Below, in pieces: positions 37,571 through 44,915 of a stretch of DNA of 44,915 nucleotides. A program made the translations under genes and the position numbers. How positions within the stretch are numbered: position 1 is the first letter of the stretch; the number at the start of each line of letters is the position of its first letter. Below the pieces are notes generated by a model. The model saw only the letters and a program-made list of their open reading frames with translations. It did not search any database and had not been told where the DNA came from. The DNA comes from Bacillota bacterium (lineage in GTDB: Bacteria; Bacillota; Sulfobacillia; Sulfobacillales; Sulfobacillaceae), in contig JAJZXX010000162.1 in NCBI GenBank assembly GCA_021806205.1, positions 1 to 44,915 of the forward strand, read 5' to 3'.

Positions 37571-38263
37571 TTAATAGAGTTGCAACAGCAATTTTAGTCG
37601 ATGGCGATCAAAACCCACTAACACATCCCCATTGAATACCGTCACGGGTATACCTCGTTCAGTACCTCTAAGGTGTCTCATGGTCTGAACATGCTGGGGA
37701 TCCGTTAAGCTATGGTCAACATACCAAAATCCTCGATCGGTCAGGAAACTCTTGACCCCGTTGCACACGCTTCAGGTCGGTGCCGTATAAAGATCAATCG
37801 CGGGGATGGCGAGCCGTTGGCCCATCGCGACGGTCAGAGAGTGTTCTTCGATCGGGACGACCATGCGATACAACACAAAATCCGCTACGGTGCTAGGCAC
37901 CGATAGCCAGTCGCGTAGTCGATCAGTATCGCCTAAAGGGCTGTCCAAGTCCACGACCTGGATTGCATCGGGGAAAGCTCTGCGGTCGTTTACAACAACC
38001 GGGGCCCCTGCTTTAAAGTGGACATCGCCGGACAGGCGAAGGCGATAGGAAAACGTTAAGCGGCCCTGGTCATAGTCTAGGCGTAACTTTTGGAACGTCT
38101 CGTCATTCTTGGCTACAAGCACCAAGCCTTGGTCGTTCGGTGCTACAAGGTGAATCACGCCGGGGGCGTGGCTGGTTTCCATGTCAGCTAGCCAGCGATT
38201 AGCCTGAAGCAAGGCGTTGACTAACGTTCCCTCGCCAGTAGAAAGGTTGGGATGGACAGCCAT
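37571..38263 (-). other. RluA-like fragment / glutaredoxin fusion frame with an in-frame UGA (codon 164) at the first Cys of CxxC: candidate selenoprotein or pseudogene
   Basis: ...GQRLAIPAIDLYTAPT-[TGA]-SVCNGVKSFLTDRGFWYVDHSLTDPQHVQTMRHLRGTERGIPVTVFNGDVLVGFDRHRLKLLLQLY. Confidence 0.6.
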
Positions 38264-38739
38264 TCCCCGGGGTTTCTCGGCGACAACTACAGTAGGTCCC
38301 TCATACCAGATGGTAAGAGGAATGGGTGAGATAGGGAGAAGCGGTGTTTTGTCCGTGGTAAAACCCCTTTCATATTCGAGCGTCCCGATGCTTTACATTG
38401 TCGCGCGCTTGCCCTTATTGCGCAACTACGGACGAGAAATTCGTGATTAGAGAGGTGCCGTTGGCGGGTTACCCACCGTACCGAAAATTCCTTAGACGTC
38501 ATCCCCGACTGTCCTCGGGGGAAATACTTCAAGACATCATTGGATGGATAAGACTACGTTACCCGTGGTACACGAGATGGTGTGCAGCCGAATGCGCCTC
38601 GCCCAAGCCGAACTGTTATCGCTGCGCAGCTCCACGGTATGGCATCAGGGTCGGTGACGTAAAGGCCTAGAATGGCGCCACCGATGCTCATATTAGGCAC
38701 CTGGCGAGATCGCGCGCGCGTCGCACAGGGATTAGCCTC

Positions 38740-38920
38740 TTGCTTAGGTATTTTCGCTCTGGGTGCAGTCTGTTTTCGTTTCCTTTGAACCGGCGACCGC
38801 CTGGACGACGTTGAAGCGATCGAAGAGCTTGAGGGGAGGCACACTACTACGGATCTGACGCTTTTTCGGGCACTGAGCCCACTCATAGGCATCCGTCCCA
38901 GGGCTCGGGCCATCATGACG
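38740..38920 (-). pseudogene. Possible ISL3-type transposase remnant
   Basis: Minus frame ...PPLKLFDRFNVVQAVAG resembling the FDRFHVV motif; no intact ORF. Confidence 0.3.
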
Positions 38921-38924
38921 TTAT

Positions 38925-40091
38925 CTAACGCCTCCACGACAGAGCCGCCGGTCGACGGGTCAACAGAGCCTTTTCGGTGTGCTGCTGCAACACGTGATAG
39001 GGTAGGTCGCCCATTGCGACGTCTAGATAATCCGAGAGCAGAGACTGGTTTTTGACAAAAAATTTTGACCAAAATCCCGGGAGCGGATAAAACAAGAGGC
39101 CCATTTTGATGGCAGATTTCAACGAGGGCCAGAATTCCTGGTAGATCTGATGGTCGTAATCGTTGAGGGGCACATTCTTAGTCACGGCCTTCACCACAGC
39201 ATTTCCCGCCATGGCACCGGAGCGCAGCGCTGAATAAATACCTTCTGCAGAAAAGGCATCCATGAGCCCAGCGGCGTCACCTGCGAGCAGGACGCGTCCT
39301 TGACTAGGACGGGCAAAGGAAAGCCGATACGGTAAGGGGTGAGCCAGTGCGGTTACGTTACGATGGCCTAAGATTTGCTCGACAAATTGGTAAAAGGCCT
39401 GTTTTAGCGGAAATGTGTTGGACCGAAACGATCCGACGCCAATGTTCAGAATGCCATTGCGAGGGATGACCCAGGCGTATCCCCAGGAATACGGGCCGAT
39501 ATGCACTTCCACCCGTCCGGCGTAGCGCTCCCATATCGAATGAGGCGGCACGACTTCGGTCTCTAACGCGGCACCATGACGGGGTCGGGGTATGTGCATC
39601 AATCTTGCGGTGGGGCCGTACGCACCGTCCGCTCCGATGAGGTAATCCGCGTGATAGCGAGCCTCGGTGGTGACGATCTCTACGCCCTGGTCTTGGGTAC
39701 CAATTTTCTGGACGGACTCGCCGTCGTGAACGGTGGCGCCGGCCCTTTCAGCCGCTTCGGACAAGGATTGATCAAAGTATTGGCGTTCAACAATGTGGCA
39801 ATAGGCTTGATCCCGGCTCAACGTGACCGGAGGCTGCCCCGTTCCTTGAAAGGTCCATTGATGAGGGTGCTCCTGAAACTGGGACTCAGCCCCTTTTGGA
39901 AGTAAATCCAAAGCTCGGTGAGTGAGGGCACCGCCACACGGCTTAACGCGCGGAATACGCTGTTGTTCAATGACCAGGGCAGCTAGGCCCTGTTGGGCAA
40001 TATACCGCGCGGCCGTTGTTCCTGCTGGCCCAGCCCCCACAATGAGAGCGTGATAGCGCACGTCAATCCTCCCCCATCTTTTCTTCTTCAT
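38925..40091 (-). CDS. Geranylgeranyl reductase family FAD-dependent oxidoreductase
   Basis: HALIVGAGPAGTTAARYIAQQG, KPCGGALTHRAL, ADYLIGADGAYG, GRVLLAGDAAGLMDAFSAEGIYSALRSG. Confidence 0.88.
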   Translation of the reverse strand: MKKKRWGRIDVRYHALIVGAGPAGTTAARYIAQQGLAALVIEQQRIPRVKPCGGALTHRALDLLPKGAESQFQEHPHQWTFQGTGQPPVTLSRDQAYCHIVERQYFDQSLSEAAERAGATVHDGESVQKIGTQDQGVEIVTTEARYHADYLIGADGAYGPTARLMHIPRPRHGAALETEVVPPHSIWERYAGRVEVHIGPYSWGYAWVIPRNGILNIGVGSFRSNTFPLKQAFYQFVEQILGHRNVTALAHPLPYRLSFARPSQGRVLLAGDAAGLMDAFSAEGIYSALRSGAMAGNAVVKAVTKNVPLNDYDHQIYQEFWPSLKSAIKMGLLFYPLPGFWSKFFVKNQSLLSDYLDVAMGDLPYHVLQQHTEKALLTRRPAALSWRR

Positions 40092-40251
40092 AGTAGCAGA
40101 GCCCGATCCGGAATGTCAGGGTCGATTCTGCGTAGGAGCTCACCACAGCGAGTTTTCTTCGACAACGCTGGCGATCTGAGACGAATGGACAGAGAGTCTG
40201 GGAGTATCCACCGATCGTTGTCGAGAAGTTTTCAGTTCTCTTGCGGGGGTT

Positions 40252-41136
40252 GTGTTTAGACTAAGGTATGACATGGCAGTTTGTGGGTGGGTGGGGGTAA
40301 TGGCTAGTAGGGGTGTATGGATTATGGGGCCGACCGCCAAGATGGTGGGAACGGATTTCACCGTGGATCAAGAGACCACTCAGCGAATATGGGATGAAGC
40401 GCAGCAAAGTATGTACGAGGGTGGAGTACGGGTTGTGGGGTTGGACGGTGAACGGTCGGTGGAATTGTTTCCCATTGAAACCGGGGAAGGACCGCGTGTC
40501 GTGGCCGTCTTCAACGAAGAAGACCTTTCCCGGTTAACGTTGGCCGCTTTAGTGCATGATACCATTAACCTTTTAGCCATCGCTCAAGGCCATTTGGACC
40601 TTCAGTGCCAGGAAGACTCCGGCCCGCTGGCGGAGGCGATGTGGACGCTGGCTCGTGTCGAAAATTTAGTGCGAAAGCTTGGATCTTGGCCCCGTAAAGA
40701 AGATGGCGAGGCAGCGACAGCGGTGGCCGAGACACTCCACCATCTGTCGTCGGTATTCTCTTTGGACCACTATCGGCTCAAATGGGATCTTGTTCCGGTT
40801 CCAAAAGCATGCCTACCGATCGATGACTTTATTGAAGTGTTCCAGAATTTGCTCTTCAATGCCAAAGAGGCCATGCCTGATGGAGGGCTGGTTACGATTG
40901 CAGTTTATCCGGCTGATTCGGGCATCCACATTTCCATCACAGATAGCGGAGTGGGTATGGATTCCGATACAAAAAATCGGTGTGCTTTGCCCTATACCAC
41001 TTCCAAATCGCAAGGTCGCGGTCTGGGCCTATATCGTGCCCGACAACTGATGGAACAATATCAGGGCCGCATGACCATCCAGTCGGCCGGGCCTGGCCAG
41101 GGGACGACCGTGTCGGTTTGGCTTCCCTCCGTGTGA
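40252..41136 (+). CDS. Sensor histidine kinase (HATPase_c), no obvious transmembrane sensor
   Basis: LVHDTINLLAIAQGHLDL (H-box-like), FQNLLFNAKEAMPDGG (N-box), ITDSGVGM, GRGLGLYRARQLMEQYQGRMTI; start uncertain. Confidence 0.8.
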   Translation: MFRLRYDMAVCGWVGVMASRGVWIMGPTAKMVGTDFTVDQETTQRIWDEAQQSMYEGGVRVVGLDGERSVELFPIETGEGPRVVAVFNEEDLSRLTLAALVHDTINLLAIAQGHLDLQCQEDSGPLAEAMWTLARVENLVRKLGSWPRKEDGEAATAVAETLHHLSSVFSLDHYRLKWDLVPVPKACLPIDDFIEVFQNLLFNAKEAMPDGGLVTIAVYPADSGIHISITDSGVGMDSDTKNRCALPYTTSKSQGRGLGLYRARQLMEQYQGRMTIQSAGPGQGTTVSVWLPSV

Positions 41137-41232
41137 GGCGGATATTCTTGCCGCCGTTGCCAGTGGTCCTGAAATTTGATATCCTGTGTAAGCGCAAAAG
41201 CAGATAGGTCAACGGATGAGTCAGGGACTGAT

Positions 41233-41308
41233 GCGCCCGTAGCTCAGGGGATAGAGCAGAGGTTTCCTAAACCTTGTGTCGGTGGTTCGAGTCCTCCCGG
41301 GCGCACCA
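41233..41308 (+). tRNA. tRNA-Arg (CCT)
   Basis: Cloverleaf GCGCCCGTAGCTCAGGGG...TTCCTAA loop...GGTTCGAGTCC...GGGCGCACCA. Confidence 0.95.
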
Positions 41309-41328
41309 TGATAGTATTGAGGTAGGCA

Positions 41329-41808
41329 ATGGACTGGCAACAAGTCATGCGCATGGCGCTGGATGAGGCTTCTTGGGCGGCAAAGGTCGGTGATGTGCCG
41401 GTAGGGGCGGTTTTATTGGATGCCAAGGGGGCGGTGCTGGCCGAAAACCATAACCGGCGCGAAGTCGAACACGATCCGACGGCCCATGCGGAGATTCTGG
41501 TGTTGCGGGAAGCCGCGCATCGCTTGGGCGGGTGGCGTGTAGTCGGTGGGACACTGGTAGTAACCTTAGAGCCATGTGCCATGTGTGCCGGAGCTAGCGT
41601 TTTAGCGCGTATTGACCGTATCGTGATGGCAACCCTAGACCCGAAGGCCGGAGCCATTGAAAGCGTCTATCAGTTAGCGAGGGACAGTCGCTTCAATCAC
41701 CAGATTGAGATCGTATCTGGGGTATTGGCTGATGAAGCCCAAGCGCAATTGACGCAGTTTTTTCAAACGCGTCGCGAATATCATAAAATGACACGGAGAG
41801 GTGTCTGA
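41329..41808 (+). CDS. tadA: tRNA-specific adenosine deaminase
   Basis: DPTAHAEILVLREAA, TLEPCAMCAGA. Confidence 0.93.
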   Translation: MDWQQVMRMALDEASWAAKVGDVPVGAVLLDAKGAVLAENHNRREVEHDPTAHAEILVLREAAHRLGGWRVVGGTLVVTLEPCAMCAGASVLARIDRIVMATLDPKAGAIESVYQLARDSRFNHQIEIVSGVLADEAQAQLTQFFQTRREYHKMTRRGV

Positions 41809-41888
41809 GTTGGTCGAAGGAGCCCGACTCGAAATCGGGTAGGCGGTTTAAACCCGTCTCGTGGGTTCGAATCCCACCCTCTCCGCCA
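41795..41888 (+). tRNA. tRNA-Ser (CGA)
   Basis: Class II tRNA; loop CTCGAAA; ends CGCCA; overlaps the 3' end of tadA. Confidence 0.95.
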
Positions 41889-41906
41889 TGTTGGGGCGTT
41901 CTCTGT

Positions 41907-42000
41907 GGAGGGGTGGCCGAGCGGTTTAAGGCGCACGCCTGGAAAGCGTGTTGGTGGGCCAAATCCTGCCTCGAGGGTTCGAATCCCTCCTCCTCCGCCA
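41907..42000 (+). tRNA. tRNA-Ser (GGA)
   Basis: Class II tRNA; loop CTGGAAA; ends CGCCA. Confidence 0.95.
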
Positions 42001-42024
42001 TTTTATATTGCGATGCAGCCATGG

Positions 42025-42140
42025 AGCTGCATCGATTGGGTCCCGCGCGGACGACTCCTGTGAACCCCGTCAGGCCCGGAAGGGAGCAGCGGTAAGCAGA
42101 ATGGTTGTGGCGCCGCGGGAGTGCCTGATCGGTGCAGCCC
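42025..42140 (+). ncRNA. ffs: Signal recognition particle RNA (small bacterial type)
   Basis: GTCAGGCCCGGAAGGGAGCAGCGGTAAG core and flanking long stem GCTGCATCGAT/ATCGGTGCAGC. Confidence 0.92.
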
Positions 42141-42194
42141 TATGGCTTATTTTTTGGTGGTTGAGGCGTTACAATAGAGAGAAGGAGGTGCGAT

Positions 42195-43724
42195 ATGGCT
42201 CATCAGGCGTCATATCGCGTCTATCGTCCCCGCCGCTTCAGTGAGGTGCAAGGACAATCTCACACGGTGAAGACTCTTCAAGAAGCCGTCCGGCAGGGCC
42301 GTTTGACGCATGCGTACGTGTTCTCAGGGCCGAGGGGCACGGGCAAGACGAGCGTGGCGCGTATTTTAGCTAAGGCGGTCAACTGTGAGAACCTTGGGGC
42401 GGATGGCGACCCCTGCTTGAACTGCCCGTCCTGCCGAGCGTTGGAGCAAGGGAGCCATCTCGATGTGATTGAAATTGACGCGGCATCCAATCGTGGCATT
42501 GATGAGATCCGCGATATTAAAGAGCGGGTAACGCATCAAACTGCTATGAGTCCGTATAAGGTCTACATTATTGATGAGGCGCACATGCTGACGCCGGAGG
42601 CTTTTAATGCGTTTTTAAAGACTCTGGAGGAACCTTTACCCCACGTACTGTTTGTGTTGGCGACGACTGAGGCACAGAAATTGCCCGTCACGGTTCTCTC
42701 TAGGTGCCAGCGTTACGAATTTCAGCGACTCTCGGTTGCGATCATTGCTGACCGACTCCGGTTTGTGGCGCACGAAGAACACGTTGATGCAGAGCCTCAG
42801 GCGCTGGAGCTTTTGGCGGAGGCTGCCGATGGGGCACTCCGAGACGCCTTAAGTTTGTTCGATCAGGTCGTTGCCGCTGAAGGGCGTATCAGCACCCTGG
42901 GCGTCACGCGTGTGGCGGGCCTGGTGGGATTGCTGGAAACGCGCGAGTTGGTGGATGCTCTCTCCGGTGGTATTGAACAGGTCGTCACGGTATTGGGGGA
43001 GTTGCGCCAAAACGGAGTAGAAGACAAGTTAATTTTGCGGGCGTTGGCACGGACGTTCCGGGATATTCTTTTGTACCGGAGTGTGGGCGCGGAACTCTTT
43101 CCCGATTATCGACGTCAAGGATTGGCGGAAATGGATTCACTGTTGCCAAAAGACATCGATCCCGCGTGGTGGATTGATGCGGTTGACCAGCTCGCGACTG
43201 CGGAGACACGATTAAGGGGAGGATTCCCTCCGGATCTCGCGGTAGAATTAGTGTGCCTTAAAATCCAGCAACAGTTACACGCACCGGTATCATTGCGTCC
43301 AACCGGAGGGGGCCAGACGCCCGAACCGGTGTTGACATCGGACCCACATAGGCAGATTGCTCCTAAAGATCCCGAAGAGGCAGAGCCCCGCCCCCGTGAT
43401 TACCAGGAGGTACTCGCGATGGTAAAGCGGGAAAGGCCCAGCACCTATGCGTTATTCGAACGGACATCCGGGACCATTGACCAGGATGGCACGTTGATTG
43501 TGCACTTTGAGTTTCCCGCGCATCGTAAGCTGATGGATCAGCCGCATAATCGGGATGTCGTTGATAAGGCGATTAAATCCGTGTTTGGGGACGAGGCCCG
43601 GTATCGATTTGAAGATGATGTTGCCCAACCCGCCCAAAAACCCGATCAGGTGAAATCTCTGAAGAAATCTGTGCAAGAGTGGGTGGGCTCGGATGTGAGT
43701 CTAATCGGATTTGATCAAGAGTGA
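42195..43724 (+). CDS. dnaX: DNA polymerase III subunit gamma/tau
   Basis: YRPRRFSEVQGQ, FSGPRGTGKTSVARI, IDEAHMLTPEAFNAFLKTLEEPL. Confidence 0.95.
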   Translation: MAHQASYRVYRPRRFSEVQGQSHTVKTLQEAVRQGRLTHAYVFSGPRGTGKTSVARILAKAVNCENLGADGDPCLNCPSCRALEQGSHLDVIEIDAASNRGIDEIRDIKERVTHQTAMSPYKVYIIDEAHMLTPEAFNAFLKTLEEPLPHVLFVLATTEAQKLPVTVLSRCQRYEFQRLSVAIIADRLRFVAHEEHVDAEPQALELLAEAADGALRDALSLFDQVVAAEGRISTLGVTRVAGLVGLLETRELVDALSGGIEQVVTVLGELRQNGVEDKLILRALARTFRDILLYRSVGAELFPDYRRQGLAEMDSLLPKDIDPAWWIDAVDQLATAETRLRGGFPPDLAVELVCLKIQQQLHAPVSLRPTGGGQTPEPVLTSDPHRQIAPKDPEEAEPRPRDYQEVLAMVKRERPSTYALFERTSGTIDQDGTLIVHFEFPAHRKLMDQPHNRDVVDKAIKSVFGDEARYRFEDDVAQPAQKPDQVKSLKKSVQEWVGSDVSLIGFDQE

Positions 43725-43740
43725 GAGAGGATGAGTCGAC

Positions 43741-44070
43741 ATGGGTATGAACCCTCAGAACATGCAGAAGATGATGAAGCAAATGCAGAAAATGCAGGAT
43801 GACATGGTGCGTGTCCAGGAGGAACTGAAGCAGGAAAGCGTGGAGTCCGAATCTGGGGGTGTCGTCAAAGCCACCTTTAACGGGCATGGCGAAATACAGG
43901 CGATAACCATTGCACCCGAAGCGGTCGACCCCAACGACGTGGAAATGCTGCAAGACCTCATCTTGACGGCAGTTCGCGATGGGCAAGCCAAGGCGCAGGC
44001 GTTGGCAGCCGAACGCCTAGGCCGGGTCACGGGCAACCTCAATCTGCCGGGAATGCCGGGGGTTTTCTAA
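43741..44070 (+). CDS. ybaB: YbaB/EbfC nucleoid-associated protein
   Basis: MKQMQKMQDDM...; NLPGMPG; position between dnaX and recR. Confidence 0.95.
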   Translation: MGMNPQNMQKMMKQMQKMQDDMVRVQEELKQESVESESGGVVKATFNGHGEIQAITIAPEAVDPNDVEMLQDLILTAVRDGQAKAQALAAERLGRVTGNLNLPGMPGVF

Positions 44071-44667
44071 TTGCTCTATCCCGAACCTATTCAAGATCTG
44101 GTGTCTGAATTGGCCAAATTACCGGGCGTCGGCCCTAAAACGGCTCAGCGGTTGGCCTTCTTTTTGCTCAATATGCCGAAGGGTGAAGCAGAGCTTTTGG
44201 CCAGTGCCATTGTGAATGCGCGAACCCGCATCCGTTACTGTTCTTTATGCTTCAATTTTACCGATCACGATCCTTGTGGCATTTGCCGCAACACCTCGCG
44301 CGACCGAGACTGGATTATGGTGGTCGAGCATCCCAAAGATGTGGTCGCCATGGAAAAAACCCGAGAATTTAAGGGCCGATACCATGTCTTGCATGGAGCA
44401 ATTTCTCCCATGGAAGGTATTGGACCGGAAGAGATCAGGGTTCGAGAACTCATCGATCGGATTAGTCAGGAGACGCCGCGAGAAATCGTATTGGCCACCA
44501 GTTCCAGTTTGGAAGGCGAGGCAACCGCCCTCTATTTAGCGCGTCTATTGAGGCCCATGGGACTTAAAGTGACCCGCATCGCTCGGGGATTGCCCATGGG
44601 AGGAGACTTGGACTATACCGACGAAATGACGTTAGCCAAGGCGCTGGAAGGTCGGCAAGAGGCTTAG
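44071..44667 (+). CDS. recR: Recombination protein RecR
   Basis: LAKLPGVGPKTAQRLAFFLL, zinc finger CSLCFNFTDHDPCGIC, TOPRIM. Confidence 0.96.
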   Translation: MLYPEPIQDLVSELAKLPGVGPKTAQRLAFFLLNMPKGEAELLASAIVNARTRIRYCSLCFNFTDHDPCGICRNTSRDRDWIMVVEHPKDVVAMEKTREFKGRYHVLHGAISPMEGIGPEEIRVRELIDRISQETPREIVLATSSSLEGEATALYLARLLRPMGLKVTRIARGLPMGGDLDYTDEMTLAKALEGRQEA

Positions 44668-44757
44668 CGGAAGGTTGGCCTAGACGGGGGCCCCTCGGCT
44701 GTCTTTCGTCATCAACCCTTCTGCTATCGTGTCGTTTTGCGTGGTGGCGAATAGATT

Positions 44758-44786
44758 AGTAAAAAAGAACCCCCATGCGGGGGTGT
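44758..44786 (-). terminator. Intrinsic terminator for the minus-strand gene
   Basis: Minus strand: ACCCCCGCATGGGGGT hairpin then TCTTTTTTAC. Confidence 0.65.
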
Positions 44787-44804
44787 CCCAGCATACGCGC
44801 TAAA

Positions 44805-44915
44805 TTAAGAGAAATACCGCTTGTCGTAAAGGACTTTCGGCACGATATCGCGAAGTAATCGAACAACTTTCGTGATCGAGGTGACCGAGACATGAACAAA
44901 ACTTCCGCCTTCAGC
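44805..44915 (-). CDS. C-terminal end of an unidentified CDS entering from the right edge
   Basis: Minus frame AEGGSFVHVSVTSITKVVRLLRDIVPKVLYDKRYFS-stop, followed by a terminator. Confidence 0.5.
   Translation of the reverse strand, partial: AEGGSFVHVSVTSITKVVRLLRDIVPKVLYDKRYFS

Noticed and set aside
37571-37768. Independent glutaredoxin gene starting at GTG 37768
   Set aside because: It would lack the N-terminal beta strand and first CxxC cysteine, both present in frame upstream of the UGA, and it has no good Shine-Dalgarno.
42600-42630. T_TTA_AAG heptamer in dnaX (GCG TTT TTA AAG) as a programmed -1 frameshift site
   Set aside because: It encodes part of the conserved FLKTLEEP motif, so the sequence is constrained by protein; position is too early for a gamma/tau switch and no downstream structure was evident.
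1-44915. CRISPR arrays, phage modules or canonical defence systems
   Set aside because: No regular short repeats, integrase, capsid or defence-associated motifs were seen.

Overview
Firmicutes-like (possibly Sulfobacillus-like) chromosomal window. About 1.5-31.6 kb is one long, co-directional (+) sugar-acid catabolism locus. It holds a FadR/GntR regulator under a 33-bp perfect palindrome, an IclR regulator, a ribose-type ABC importer with two paralogous binding proteins and an ATPase-permease fusion, four enolase-superfamily dehydratases (one L-fuconate dehydratase-like), two cyclase-family hydrolases and four dehydrogenases. It also holds UxaA/GarD-type dehydratase components, a 2-keto-3-deoxy-arabinonate dehydratase-like FAH protein fused to a SAF domain, a second FAH hydrolase, an ALDH and a U32-like protein. 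Most notably, it contains a LarA homolog with a full nickel-pincer-nucleotide maturation set (larC1-larB-larC2-larE). This suggests a Ni-pincer aldonate racemase/epimerase feeding a Weimberg-like route. The 3' end of the locus is decaying: lutC fragment, eda pseudogene, kdgK pseudogene. Downstream are a quinol oxidase operon (qoxABCD-like), a minus-strand frame in which a UGA sits exactly at the first Cys of a glutaredoxin CxxC (selenoprotein or pseudogene), a geranylgeranyl-reductase-like flavoprotein, a histidine kinase, three tRNAs, SRP RNA and tadA-dnaX-ybaB-recR. All calls are by reading motifs; no database search was run.
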